From the NCBI GenBank assembly GCA_020744225.1, contig JAGMWG010000015.1, forward strand, positions 992,001 through 1,056,000: 64,000 bases of DNA, in the 5' to 3' direction. This document shows, one piece after another, positions 43,682 through 55,039 of the stretch. Within the stretch, counting starts at the first letter, position 1, and every line of letters starts with the position of its first letter. Below the pieces are notes generated by a model. That model did not search any database, was not told where the DNA came from, and worked only from the letters and a program-made list of their open reading frames with translations. Source of the DNA: Paraphoma chrysanthemicola (taxonomy: Eukaryota > Ascomycota > Dothideomycetes > Pleosporales > Phaeosphaeriaceae). Made by a program: the position numbers and the translations under genes.

Positions 43682-46600
43682 CTACTTCCTCCCCATCTCC
43701 CCAAACACCCTCTTAAACACCTTCTTACTATTGAACAAATTCACCAATCTCAAGCGTTCATTATCCAAATGCGCGGAATCACTGGCCTGGCCACACGGCA
43801 AATGCGCCGCTGGCGCACCAAACTCCTTTTCCAGGAAACGAATGCTCGGGATGGAGCCTCCCTCGCGGATGTATAAGGGCTTAGTGCGGGTCGTTGTGCC
43901 GTTGGGTGTTGTTGTTGGGAATGGGGAGGGGTCTGTTGTGTCTGAGGAGGAGGGGCGTGAATCAGAGGATTGAGCGAGGGTGTTGGATGTTGCGGGGATG
44001 GATTTGCGTTTGGTATGGGAAAGGGGTGGGAGGGTGGAAGTGGTGGTTGCAGGATTAATGTCGGGACTTTTGAGTGCATGTACGCTTTCCCTTCGTTGGC
44101 CCAGCGTGGGACCCCAGACGGACATGATGGCTTTCTCAAGAGTCTGGAAGAGCTCGTTGTTGAAGTCGCCCAGCCATGGTTCAGCTTGGTGGTCGATGGT
44201 GACCTTGAGCTTGTTTTTCGAGTCAAGATGTTCAAATTCTGACTCCAGGTACTCAATCAGAGATTGTGCAACAGTAGACGCTTCTTGGTTCGGCACCAGA
44301 CGCATCGACAACGCGGCTTTGGCGAGACGCGGTATAATGGTCGAGTTCTCTGGCCCTGAAGTCTGGAAGCGATGGATCGTCAACGATGCCTCGCGCCATC
44401 TGCGCATCAACGACTGAGCGAGTTCCTCGGGGTCTCCAAGATCTGGATTACTCCGAAGAAGGGTCTTTGTGATCTCGGTATAGAGCTCCCTTTCGTCTTC
44501 GGTGAGTGGCAAGATGGGATCATAGAAGCCGGGTATTTGCACCTTCCCGTGCGGACCAGTCAGCTTCGACAACAACATGACGAGATCTTTGAGCGGCTCA
44601 TCAAGCAACGCGCTTCCATCCACACCACTATGCAAATCAGGATGCTTGCTCTCCACCTGGACGGTAGCGTGTATGACGCCGCGCAGACCATAGGTAAGAC
44701 ATGGGACGTGGTCGTCCAGCCAGTAGCTGTTTGCCAGCAGTATCCAGTCAACGTCGCCAATCAGGTCTTTGCGTGCTTGAATGGCTTCTTCGAAACCGCG
44801 AGAGCCACTCTCTTCCTCGCCTTCGATGAGGAAGATGATGTCCGAGTCTAGGCTCTGCTCATTGGCCAGCTCATGTGCGGCATATATGGCAGCCATGATT
44901 GGACCTTTGTTGTCCGACACGCCGCGACCATACAGATAGCCGCCCTCGCCAGTCAGTGCGAACGGATCATGCTTCCACTTGCCATGCTCATTTTCTGCCG
45001 GAATGACATCGTAGTGGCCGTAAAACAGTATCTTCTTGCGCGATGCTGCAGTAGCTGGGTTGCCGCGAAATTTGGCAAACACAATGGGATTGTACGGTTC
45101 CGTAGTGTTAATCATCTCCGTGACAGCACCGAAATTCTGAAACACCGATCTGAGATACGATGCACCTCTTCGGCAATCGGCGCGATACCTAGGCAGCGAT
45201 GATACCGTCCGGAACGAGACGAATTGGTTGAGCGACTCCACCATGAGATCTGGGGTCAAAATTAGCCGAGCGAATGTCATGCGAGTACGTGTACCAACCA
45301 TTATTGCTTCTCTTAGCGACGGCGTTGGGCTCCGCGCAGTCCTTGACTTCCCAGATGACGATGGTGTTATCGTTGCCACCCGTGACTAGTGTTGGTTTGT
45401 CGTTGAATTTGGTGAATGCTGACGCGAGGATTAGGCCGTCATGCGCCTTGAAAGATGTGATGGACTCGTAGTGCTCGTTGAATTTCTGCAGGTGTCAGCG
45501 TTGGCGATCTGAGGAATTTGGACGTCTTACCTGAACACGTCCGGACTTTCCGCCAGCGTACAGTACGCCAGCTCCGAGGGTCAAAGTGTGAACATCGCCC
45601 GTGCTCGCCTTCAGGCTCCTCACCAGCTGCCTCGTCTCGAGGTCCCAGACATTGACTTCGCCGTCAAATCGTCCGCTGTAGAGGAATGTGCCTTCTCGTG
45701 CAAGGGAGAGTATCGACTCGCCCTCTTCCCTGCCGTCTTCCAGCGAGCATAAGCTTGATATCGCACCGCCTTGATCAGGGTCAATGTGCCACAAGATGAT
45801 CCTGCCGTCGCCACCGCCTGACACCAAGACCTCTTCTTCCGGTGCCTCGGGGAGGATGCCCTTGCCCAGCAGCATGCAGTGAACGTATCCATAGTGTGCA
45901 AACTGGTGAATGTCCTGCCCGTTGATCTCCAGCTCCTGCCCTCCCACGGCATCCCTCGGCCTGTTGTCCGCGCCGCTTGGCTTCGGCGTCTGCACGCCGC
46001 CTGGACCGAGCGAGTCGAAGAAGCGGTTCTTGCGCTCGGAGGGGTGCGAAGCGAGTTTGGGTCGTGGTCGCGTGTCTTTCTCCTTGAGGTCGTACCACTG
46101 CATTGATCAGCCTTGTCATTTCTAATTTCGTGTCCCATACCTGTATGCTGGTGTTCTGGGCTCCAAGATAGACAGTGCGGTGGTAGGACGAGTAGGCGAC
46201 GCAGAAGATGTCGCCAATGTCATATGGCGACCACAGGGCGTAGAGATGTCGAAAGGTCGATGTGCACCAGACCTATCCAGTCAGCACGTACTCGCTGTCT
46301 TATTGAACGCCACGTACATTGATAATCGGATCCGTCGCGCTCGAGAAGAGGAGCTTCTGGTCCGGCGACAGGCAGAATCCCAGCACGCTGCCCTTGTGTG
46401 CGTGAATCACTCTCCGCCGCTCGTACGTGTCGAGGCTGTAGACCTGCCAGATTCAGCCCCAATAATCCTTACTGCACCCTCGCCACATACAAGTATCTCG
46501 CCGCCCTGGGTGCCCGCGAACAGATACTGCCCCGCCACGGCCAGCGCCAAAATGCTCTTGTCATGCTTCATGCGATGCGCCAGCACCGGCGTCCGGCTGA

Positions 46601-47127
46601 CGGGCTTCTCCGCGCCGTTGGTCTCGGGCCCGGCTTCATGGTGCGGGAGCGCTGTCATTGGCACTGTCAGCCTGGCTTCATGCGGGGTCGTGAGTGCGGA
46701 GCCTGCATGTCGCGTGGTGTTGTGAGGCTCCGCTGTTGGCGCGCTGCGATGACGGAAGAGCAGGGTCCACTGCGCCGCCGCTCAACCAACAACAGTGTGG
46801 GGGTTGGTGACTATCGACCCATCGGATTCATCCCACTCTCCTCCACCAACCAACGACATACGTACCTTTGACGACCACCGTCTTGCGCGCCTCCTGCTCC
46901 GTCATGGAGCGCGAGAACTGGCACATGGCTCGTTCTGCCGTGCCGCAGCCGGCGATGAGATGGAAGGGAAAGAAGACCAGCGAGTCGGACCTGGTATGGC
47001 GGTACGCAGTCACCGGCTCTGCGTCGAAGAACGGTGACTCGTCGTCATCTTCGTCGTGGAGCGTGATGTCTGAAGCAGACTGATATCCGTCCGATGAGTC
47101 GTCTTGTGTGTCTGCGCACGGTAACAT
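43682..47127 (-). CDS. DUG2: Dug2-like glutathione-degradation subunit, WD40 plus M20 peptidase
   Basis: Seven minus-strand exons: 47127-46866, 46780-46491, 46443-46318, 46272-46141, 46097-45531, 45485-45299 and 45249-43682, with introns of 43-85 bp, join in frame to 1043 residues. Residues 1-520 are a WD40 propeller: QYLFAGTQGGEIL, then DPIINVWCTSTFRHL, TVYLGAQNTSIQWYDL, VLVSGGGDGRIILWHID and TLVTGGNDNTIVIWEV. From residue 522 an M20 metallopeptidase domain follows: the zinc ligands in LFYGHYDVIP (His about 600), GRGVSDNKGP (Asp about 634) and GEEESGSRG (Glu about 667), then HPDLHSGVDG and a C-terminal CGQASDSAHLDNERLRLVN. This domain order is the hallmark of Dug2, which with Dug1 and Dug3 breaks down glutathione in the cytosol. 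A Ser/Thr/Pro-rich insert (about 920-980) interrupts the peptidase domain. It is flanked by HET genes on both sides but not related to them. Confidence 0.94.
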
Positions 47128-47992
47128 GGCTCACCGCTGCGCCGAGGGCAATGTTAGCTATGGCGAGCGATATCTGTGCGATGGCGCGATGCGTTGCGCA
47201 CAATTTATCACATATATCAGGGGGCAGTTGCAAGCTGCAGTCAACTTATCACTATCTACTTTTTGCGTCTGGAATGATTGCATCTGCGTCGGAAGTTGCT
47301 GCTGCAATCGCTTCCAAGTGCATGCGTGCTGCGGGTACGGCTGTCCACTGGATTGGCTTTGTCCACGATGCAGCAGCACTGTGGCACGCCCTGCTTTTGT
47401 ATTGGCTGCCCATTGTGATCCCTTACTCATTCGATAGCGCTCAACACGTGTTCGCGCATCTGAAGAGGTAATGCGTTAGTCAAGTGCCGCGACCTTCAGG
47501 ACGATCGGTGCGTTGCTGCGCGTGTCTTGGTGGCTGCCATCGTCTCGTCTACCGGTCCGGTATGGCCTCCCGCCGCTATCCACGGGAACATACGCGGCGG
47601 GGGTGAGCCGCCGTGCAGCCGAGTGGGCCTCACCTCACATGTGCGGCAAGGATCACCTCAATTGTTAGGCTCTCCAAAAATATTCCGGTGGAGTGGTCGT
47701 GTGTACTGCCCTAGTAGAGTAGGGCAGTTGAAGTGACCCCAAGCAGGCACAAGGTAAATTCTACCACGTACTACAGGAGTTGGTTGTCAACAAGAGATAC
47801 TGGGCTGCCCTGTCTCGTACTGCCGAACTAAGTATGCTTGAAGTTGTTGAATACCGATGATAGAGGGTTGAGGCTACGATGATTGCCGGCATGTACAACG
47901 CACCACGTCCACTTTTCTACACACTGATGAGCACTCCAAATGCTAAGCATGAGCTCTTATAAGAACACACTTCGGTCGAGACCAAACCAAGC
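47128..47992. other. intergenic, DUG2 promoter region
   Basis: Frames on both strands up to 125 codons but with no domain. It should contain the promoter of DUG2 and the 3' end of the short HET gene. No repeat recognised. Confidence 0.4.
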
Positions 47993-49105
47993 TCAAGCCA
48001 CGCCCTCCTTGATGCGCTCTTGAATCAGGACTCCGATGAGTGCCGGTGTCAGCAATTTATTCCAGTTCTGTTCCAGGACCGAGGCAACCCATGCTCGTGA
48101 AGGATACCCGTCCATCATGGCCCGATTTCCAAACACTTTGTGCGCAATGAAAACGAACGCTCTCGCCGTGCTCAGAGCCAGAGTACGCCTCTGCCCGAAT
48201 TCCTCGGCGACTTCAAGCATGACCTCGTATGCCAAGTTATCGTAACTCTTGCTGTAATCAGCCTCGATTCTCGTGGAACTTACGAGACTGAGAAGGCCGT
48301 AGATGGTATCCCGTGGATCTGCACATTTGTTCGCGTTATATCGTATCATACAACTAGTCAGGCTAAACGTCTTTACTTTTCGACGCGGCCTTTGGCCAGA
48401 AAAGTCATCGCCGCCCCCTCCCACCCTCTCCTGAATGGTAGTAGACCCGAGGCGCCGGTCTCGGAAAAGATAAGCCGCGGATTTTGGAACGCAATGAAGA
48501 GAAATCGTCGTTGCGACACCGCACATGGCCACCTCGTGCACCCAGACACGACCACAAAGCAGCCAGACTTCGCGCCCAAGCAGGATTTCTTGAACGATCC
48601 AAATGCGTTCAAAGTACAAGTTGAAGAAGAGTAGCTGCAAATAATCCGTTCGTCCACTTGTAGCGTAGTGCTGTGCGGCCATAACTTCATACTCGTCGCA
48701 GCCGAGCCAAGCTACGACAAAAACACATGTACGGTATATTCGGCTCATGAGACGGACCTGGTGATTTCGCTCCCGAGTCGACGACTGATTGATGCAGATG
48801 TAATCTATCCAGAGATGCTTTGTGTTGGCCGTGTCGTTCCGGAAGTGGAGCAGGAAATTGAAAAGATTCTCCCTGACCGTGTAGGTCATGCCATTCAAAA
48901 GGATAGTGTGCGTTGGTGTCACTGGGCCCCACATGTACGAGATGCCAATGTACGAAGGAGCATTTCCGACACAATAAGCCTCGAAATCGCAGTGAATTGG
49001 AGACTCAGGCAAGCCGGGCTGTAGTTTCAGTAGGCGGATTTGCTGCTCAGAGTCGTCGAGTGGCGTGTGTGTGAATTTGACTGTTTGCTCCGACAAAAGC
49101 GACAT
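47993..49105 (-). CDS. HET-domain protein, short form
   Basis: An intact minus-strand frame; I start at the Met at 49105 (370 residues) because the 29 residues upstream look like leader. The HET core is complete at its start: QIRLLKLQPG, then PSYIGISYMWG, then KHLWIDYICINQSSTRERNHQ, then LMSRIYRTCVFVVAWLG, and FERIWIVQEILLGREVW. The block CADPRDTIYGLLSLV follows. It ends soon after, without the long variable C-terminal part of most HET proteins, so it is a short or truncated member. The RERNHQV block is shared with the HET gene at 27077-28805, and they may be related paralogues. It probably acts in non-self recognition; without its C-terminal part it could also be regulatory or non-functional. 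Confidence 0.85.
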   Translation of the reverse strand: MSLLSEQTVKFTHTPLDDSEQQIRLLKLQPGLPESPIHCDFEAYCVGNAPSYIGISYMWGPVTPTHTILLNGMTYTVRENLFNFLLHFRNDTANTKHLWIDYICINQSSTRERNHQVRLMSRIYRTCVFVVAWLGCDEYEVMAAQHYATSGRTDYLQLLFFNLYFERIWIVQEILLGREVWLLCGRVWVHEVAMCGVATTISLHCVPKSAAYLFRDRRLGSTTIQERVGGGGDDFSGQRPRRKVKTFSLTSCMIRYNANKCADPRDTIYGLLSLVSSTRIEADYSKSYDNLAYEVMLEVAEEFGQRRTLALSTARAFVFIAHKVFGNRAMMDGYPSRAWVASVLEQNWNKLLTPALIGVLIQERIKEGVA

Positions 49106-49614
49106 ATTGAGTTTTGCAATGGAAAAATTGCAGAAGAGGCGTGTTGGTGTATTCAATGCATATAAGGTGTAAACTACCCACAACCTGGCCAAAATAGGAA
49201 AGCGGTGTTACGACTTGTCGGAGTGGGGTAAGTTAAGAACACCATGCGACCTGTGCTTGAAAACTTCGAGCCCTTGTCGCCATGAAATAGGATCATACTC
49301 ACGACTTTCCAACGAAGGTTTGAAAGCACCAAACATTGACTCTGCGTATGAGCATTTTTCGTCCGCGCGTTCCACAGATGGAATGGCTCACAGCTGAGAC
49401 TTCCCACTGCCATTGGCACATGGAGCATACTCGACCTTCCTAATAGCGAGACCCAAAGAAAAGACTCGAATAACAGTATGCGTGTAAGTAGACGACAGAC
49501 CCCATGATCCAAATGCGATTCGTGGTATATTGTACTTGAAAGAACCGCCCTCAAACATACGAGAAAGATACTACAAAATTTGAACAAAGTAAACCCCCTC
49601 CAGCAAATTCTTCC
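49106..49614. other. intergenic between HET and coiled-coil genes
   Basis: About 500 bp with no supported frame. It should hold the promoter of the short HET gene and the 3' end of the coiled-coil gene. Confidence 0.4.
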
Positions 49615-51606
49615 CTAAGAACTCATAACCTCACTAACATCCCTCTCCTCCTCCTCCCCAATAACACTCTCCTCACCCATAATCCTCACCGGTCCACCCC
49701 CACCATACCCCCCACCCCTCCGTCTTCTCAACCGCTCCTGCAACTGCTCCACCTCCCTACACTTACCCTCATACTTCCGCACACTCTCATCGCGCTCATT
49801 ATCCGCATGCACACGCATTCGAATCGCATTCTCCTTCTGCTCCCTCGCCTCCTCAAGACTCTCCTTCAGCTCTTCAATCTCACACTGCCAATCGTCGCCA
49901 GATTCCTGGTACTCGGTCCAGCTCTTGTGGATGGCTTCGTAGCGGACGGTGATTTCGCGGTGTTTTTCGACCCACGTGTCGCGCTCGGCGGTCAGGCGGG
50001 TGATGGTCAGGCCGAGCTCGATTTTGAGGGCGAGCAGCGCGGTGAGCTCGGTTTGCGCGTCGTCGCGGGATTTGCAGGCGTCGTGGAGGTCGCGTTCGAG
50101 GCGCTCGATGCGTTCGGTGTGTTTGTGGATGATCTCGAGTTTCTCCTTGATGGTAGTTTCTGAGCGACGGAGACTTTGCTCGAGGACGAGGATTTGGCGG
50201 TGCGCGTCGGCGGCCTCTTTACATTTGTTGTGGTGATCTTCTTGTAGGCGTTCGTGCTCGTGCACAAGTTTCTTGTACTCTTCTGTCTTTCGAGTGATGG
50301 TCTCGCTGAACTCGGTGTGCTCGATGGTGAGGGTGTTGAGTTCTTCGCGGACTTGGACAAGGTCGCGTTCGCATTCGGTGTACTTGCGCTTCCACTTACG
50401 GCAGGCTTCGTCGGCATCTTCGCACTTGCGGTTGGCTTCGTCGATGCGGATCTTGAGGGACTTGACATCCTTGCGGAGTTCTTCACGCTCGTGCTTGATC
50501 TTGGTGATCTTCTCGTTGAGTTCGCGAACTTCCTTCTTTTCCTTCTCATACGACTCGGTGATTTCCGTGATCTTGCGAAGGTGTTCTTCCTCGCGGTGCT
50601 TGTGCTTGCGTGCCTCGTGTTCGAGCTCCTCTTTCCTGTCGAGCCACTCGCTCCTCTCCTTCTTGAGAAGAGTATTCGACTGCTTGAGACTGTGGATCTC
50701 CTTCTGCGAGTGCTCAAACTTGGTGTGTAGCTCAGACTTGGAAGTCTCCAGCTCACTATACCGTTGCTTCCAATGCCGGATTTCGCCTTCGTGCTTCTTA
50801 GCGTCTTCCTCAGCATGTCGGCAGCGGTCCTCAACAGCCACCAGCTTGAGTGTAGTCTGCTCGAGCGTCTTCTCGGTCTTTTCGTACTCCTCCTTAACAT
50901 ACTTGAACCGATCTGTGAGCTCCTCGACCTCACTGCGCGATTTCTCGAGGTCATCGTCCCTATCTGCAAGCTTCTTCTTGAGTGCGAGATTCGCTTCAAG
51001 CGAGATCTTGAGCTCTAGTTGAAGCTTCAGGAGATCTTTCTTACGCTGCTCATGCTCGTGATTTGGAACGCTTCTCTCCTTTTCATAACGCTCAATCGTC
51101 TCGGTGTATTCCTCGATCCTCTCATAGAGATGGTCCAGCTCCGAGCAGTGTGTTTCGCGTTCAGATAGAATTTTCTTCCACACCTCCTTGAGGGAAGTGC
51201 TGCGAAGTGAGATGCCGGCCATCAACTCCATAAGACCGACAAATTCGCGTTCAGCAGTAATAGTCAGCTCTTTGGAAGCTTCCGAGCGATGGTGATGATG
51301 GCCATGACCGTATCGTACTCGTCGGCTGACACGACGGCGAGAAGTATAGGAACTGCGCACGGAGCCAGTTGGGCTCGGAGCACGGAGACGTGGTGGCTGA
51401 AGAGGAGGTAGGCCAACCATGGTGAGCTCGTTCATCACCGGGTGCGGTGCCATCATAGAGGTTGCGTCAAGCTGAGGGGGCGGGCTTTGTACACCACTCC
51501 TGTCGATGGCAGTTGGACTCTCTGGTTCGACCTCAGCAATGCTGACTTGCATGGCGTCAAGTTTGCTCTTGGATAGAGCTTGAGGCTCTGGTATGATTGT
51601 TGTCAT
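49615..51606 (-). CDS. long coiled-coil protein
   Basis: A single uninterrupted frame of 663 residues. Residues 1-115 are Pro/Ser-rich and end in a basic segment with a His run (RRRVSRRVRYGHGHHHH). From about 120 to 625 the sequence is one almost continuous coiled coil, with dense Glu, Lys, Arg and Leu in heptad order (for example LADRDDDLEKSRSEVEELTD). The last 40 residues are RRRRGGGYGGGG and an acidic end. No enzymatic motif is present. I do not recognise a named family; a scaffold or cytoskeletal/septal role is conceivable. Its antiparallel frames of over 200 codons are shadows caused by the biased composition. A second coiled-coil gene starts 1.5 kb away in the opposite direction. Confidence 0.85.
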   Translation of the reverse strand: MTTIIPEPQALSKSKLDAMQVSIAEVEPESPTAIDRSGVQSPPPQLDATSMMAPHPVMNELTMVGLPPLQPPRLRAPSPTGSVRSSYTSRRRVSRRVRYGHGHHHHRSEASKELTITAEREFVGLMELMAGISLRSTSLKEVWKKILSERETHCSELDHLYERIEEYTETIERYEKERSVPNHEHEQRKKDLLKLQLELKISLEANLALKKKLADRDDDLEKSRSEVEELTDRFKYVKEEYEKTEKTLEQTTLKLVAVEDRCRHAEEDAKKHEGEIRHWKQRYSELETSKSELHTKFEHSQKEIHSLKQSNTLLKKERSEWLDRKEELEHEARKHKHREEEHLRKITEITESYEKEKKEVRELNEKITKIKHEREELRKDVKSLKIRIDEANRKCEDADEACRKWKRKYTECERDLVQVREELNTLTIEHTEFSETITRKTEEYKKLVHEHERLQEDHHNKCKEAADAHRQILVLEQSLRRSETTIKEKLEIIHKHTERIERLERDLHDACKSRDDAQTELTALLALKIELGLTITRLTAERDTWVEKHREITVRYEAIHKSWTEYQESGDDWQCEIEELKESLEEAREQKENAIRMRVHADNERDESVRKYEGKCREVEQLQERLRRRRGGGYGGGGPVRIMGEESVIGEEEERDVSEVMSS

Positions 51607-53083
51607 GGCGGCGGGTCTCTAGAAAGCAAAAGTGGGGTATGGAGCAAGGAAGGAGAAAAGAAGTACTCAAGCAGATTGGGAATGAAGAAGACCTCTCAAG
51701 ATATGATGCTGTGAGGCTGGCGTTCTCTTATAATGTCTGGTCACATACCCATGTACTCGCGTGCGCTCCGAGGACGCGGTCTATGCTTCATGCCCAAATT
51801 GGCGATGCGATATGAGTCGATGCCAATTATGCCGCTCATCCCATCGGGTGCGAGTTCCATGGCTGCGATATTACTTTCCGTGAGTCTGGAACTGCAGCTA
51901 AGGTCTCGTCCTGCGAACCATGCAACGGAATAGCCGAAGAAGAAGAAATGCTCTAGAGCGTTACGCGTTGATACGAGCATGAGCCAGCCACGGGGAGGTC
52001 CAGCGCGAATGGAGCCGAGACGAAGCTGAATGCGGGAAAGGCGCAGCTGAAGCTTGCCCTGTTCAGGTGTGATGGACCATCGAGAAAGTCCATGGCATTT
52101 CCAGAGAACCTGGACCAGACTCCACGACTCTCGCGTGTTGAAGGTTTGTACGCAGGGAAACGTTCAATGTTTGATCGTGCGTCGCACAATGAGGTGCTGA
52201 ACACCCACAAGAGTTGTTCTCGCCAATCCGTTGCTCCCCGGCATCGCAGGCTTCTGTGTTCCGGCATTTCCAAGTGCACGACCAAGCTCGACCCATGCGC
52301 CCAGGCTGCGGCTGAGGCACTCGCGTCGCCCGTTTCGTCCAAGTCAGCTGTTCTCGAACACCCGTTTTCGTCCACGCGATACACTTTGGAGGGATGTGCA
52401 GCCAGCCTCAAAAACGCCTTTGCTCAATACAGCTCGCGTAAGCGTAAAGTCGCGTGCGGAGCGGCCGTGCGGGGTACTTTGAGACCGTGTAGGATGCGGG
52501 AGCGGGAACGGCCCTTCTGAAAGGTGGCGCACACTAGTGAGCTGGGTCGTCCCTTTTTGGACCGCGATATCTTTGTAGCGCTTGACGATGCTGTGCTGAA
52601 GGATCTCGTGATGCATTAAGTTTTCGAGGTGAACGAATGGAAATGCAAGGCTTTAGAGTGTATTCGTCCCCTTCATTTCGTTCGCTGGAGGGCAGTGCCG
52701 TGGTGGTAGCTGCGTATGGTGCATGTTAGCTGCCGCGTGTTCCCAAGCCGATGGGCGCATGGGGGTTATGTCGGGGAGAACGAATAGACGACCCAAAACC
52801 ATTTCGAGGTTCCAGAAGGAATTGTACCTTGCATGTTTGAAGGCAACGCCGAGCTGATAGTCTCAATATGAAGGCGTCGGGCGTCGAGCATACCCAGGCG
52901 AGTGGGGACGTCCAGTCTCACACATGGACCACATAGCATGGCAAGCGACAAGGGATTCTGCCGGGCAGGTCAAGTTGAATGCAAGTATAAGAGCAAACCG
53001 AAAGTCCTGTGTCAGAAAATATACCATCGCGAACAGTGGTTCATTCCCATCTCTTCGCACGCTTCAAGTGATCTTTCCAAGTC
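51607..53083. other. intergenic between divergent coiled-coil genes
   Basis: 1.5 kb that must contain both promoters. Frames on both strands from 51953 to 52520 overlap antiparallel and carry no domain. No repeat recognised. Confidence 0.45.
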
Positions 53084-55039
53084 ATGTCGTACTTCACATA
53101 CCACGGCAAGCTCGGCGACGAGCTTATCGTTGCCGTCCTCCCCAATGGCACCGTCGAGGCCGATGACCCCGTCTACATCTACACAGACAAGAAGGCCATG
53201 ACCTACACTGTCCGGTACAACTCCGTCACCGATGATGGTGATGACAAGTTCACCTTCCACGACGGCTACTATGAGTTTGAGGCTGTTGCAACAAAGGCCT
53301 ATCAGTCATTGAGCCTCACCCGAAAGGCCGTCAGCAACGGGAAGACCGCAACTGCTGCCCTTACCCGCCAGTACAGCCAGCCTCAGACTGTCACACCGCA
53401 GTCAAACAGCCCTAAGATCTGGACCGGCACCATTAATTTCCATAGCTGGGCTAAGGAAGAACCCTTCGTCATCGTCGCACCCAAAGGGCTTGGGAACGAG
53501 AAGCCCGTTGTGGCCATCTGGCAATGGACCAAGGACAATAAGGGTGTCCCAAACACCTTGTCGCATAGCACAGAGAAGCAGACGTCCCCCTCCAGCCCGA
53601 CCAAGTTCAGCTTCAAGCAGGCTGGACACTACGACGTGACCTGCCAGGTGAACATTGCTAGCAACGGGCTTGCGGTAACAGTCAAAGATGCGACCAATGA
53701 TGCAATCGAGCAGAAAGAGCTTGTGCTGTTGCCACAGAATACGATTAATGCCGAGCATCGGTTCAATCCACCGAGGGGATTGGTGGAGAAGAAGTCACTC
53801 GACTGCAGCCGACCGAACGCCAAGCCATCGTTACCACGTATCACAGAGCCTCTTCCGTTCCCTGAAGATCTCGTCGACTGCTTGGCCCATGTGGCTGCGT
53901 ATGTCGACCGCGCTGGTTATCATGCCAAGTTCTCCCAGAAGCAGTTCGACAAGCTGGATCGTGCATTCCACCTTTCCGAGGAGAAAGTCGAGAAGCGCGA
54001 TGCGACAATCGTCAAGCTGAAAGGTGACGCCGCCCGCCTGGAGACAGAGAAGAAGGACCTCAAGGAGCGCAATGACGCCCTGGACAAAAAGATCATCGAA
54101 GAGCGCAAGGAGGCTGCAGCGCGTGAAGCCAAGCTCCAGGAGCAGCTCCAGAAGGCTTTGGAGGATCTACGCGCTTCCCAGGGCCGCGAGAAGAAGCTTG
54201 AAAAAGAGAACAGCGATCTTCGAAACTACATCAAGAGGGATGCGGCTCTGGATGCAGAGCGGCTGAAGAAGTGGGAGGAGTGGAAGAAGAAGGACGCCGA
54301 GGACGACGCCAGGCGCGAGAAAGAATGGAAGGACCACGATAAGGCCGACCACGAAGCATTGAAACAGGTCCAGAAGGCGCTGATGGAGTCCATCGCCAAC
54401 GGCAAACGCTTGTCGGCCGAGCTCATCGTCAAGGACAAGAAGATTGCAGACCTGCAGTCGAGCCTGGAGGCCACGAAGTGTGAGCTGGACACTGCTCGCG
54501 CTGAAATCGACAGGCTCAACCTGGAACTTGTGACGGAGTTGGCCTACAAGGTCGAGTTGCAACAAGAGCTAGAAGCTACGCAAGAGAAGCTTCGAGTTGC
54601 GGAGAAGAGTGTCCAGTACTTGACACAGCAGTTCAACATTCTGACAATTGAGCTCGCGGATGAAAAGAAGGAAAGCGGCAAGCTTCGGGAAGAACTCAAG
54701 ACCTCCAACGCCGATCTCAAGGAAGCAAATCGCCAACTTGAAAACGCCAAGCAAGACGTGAAGGATAGGGACAGGACGATCCAAAAGAGAGACGAGAAGA
54801 TTGTTTCACTAAGGCAAGAGAAGGCAGACTTCGAATCGGCGCTCAAGGAAGAGCACGAGTCGCATGACAAGACAACGGGACTCTGGCGCACGAGCAGCGA
54901 GCAGCTCAAGAAGCTCGAGGGTGAGTATAATGAAGAGGTTGAAAGGTTGGAGAACAGGATCAAGGAACTTCGCAAGCACGATGACGAGCAGCATAAGAAG
55001 CCAGTCGTCGCTGTGAGTGAGATTGTTCTGCCATCATGA
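53084..55039 (+). CDS. N-terminal beta-rich domain plus coiled coil
   Basis: A single frame of 651 residues starting MSYFTYHGKLGDELIVAV. Residues 1-240 look like a folded, beta-rich region (DPVYIYTDKKAMTYTVRYN; FSFKQAGHYDVTCQVNIAS) of no family known to me. Residues about 245-270 are proline-rich. From about 300 to 640 there is a long coiled coil with Lys/Glu-rich heptads (LQEQLQKALEDLRASQ; VELQQELEATQEKLRVA). No membrane segment and no signal peptide. Codon use is C/G-ending and supports a real gene. It is divergent from the other coiled-coil gene and followed by a gene with a hydrophobic segment in the same direction. Confidence 0.85.
   Translation: MSYFTYHGKLGDELIVAVLPNGTVEADDPVYIYTDKKAMTYTVRYNSVTDDGDDKFTFHDGYYEFEAVATKAYQSLSLTRKAVSNGKTATAALTRQYSQPQTVTPQSNSPKIWTGTINFHSWAKEEPFVIVAPKGLGNEKPVVAIWQWTKDNKGVPNTLSHSTEKQTSPSSPTKFSFKQAGHYDVTCQVNIASNGLAVTVKDATNDAIEQKELVLLPQNTINAEHRFNPPRGLVEKKSLDCSRPNAKPSLPRITEPLPFPEDLVDCLAHVAAYVDRAGYHAKFSQKQFDKLDRAFHLSEEKVEKRDATIVKLKGDAARLETEKKDLKERNDALDKKIIEERKEAAAREAKLQEQLQKALEDLRASQGREKKLEKENSDLRNYIKRDAALDAERLKKWEEWKKKDAEDDARREKEWKDHDKADHEALKQVQKALMESIANGKRLSAELIVKDKKIADLQSSLEATKCELDTARAEIDRLNLELVTELAYKVELQQELEATQEKLRVAEKSVQYLTQQFNILTIELADEKKESGKLREELKTSNADLKEANRQLENAKQDVKDRDRTIQKRDEKIVSLRQEKADFESALKEEHESHDKTTGLWRTSSEQLKKLEGEYNEEVERLENRIKELRKHDDEQHKKPVVAVSEIVLPS

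Noticed and set aside
49807..51022. Frames up to 330 codons antiparallel to, or overlapping, the coiled-coil gene
   Set aside because: Shadows of a strongly biased coding sequence; Ser/Arg-only or Leu-only composition.
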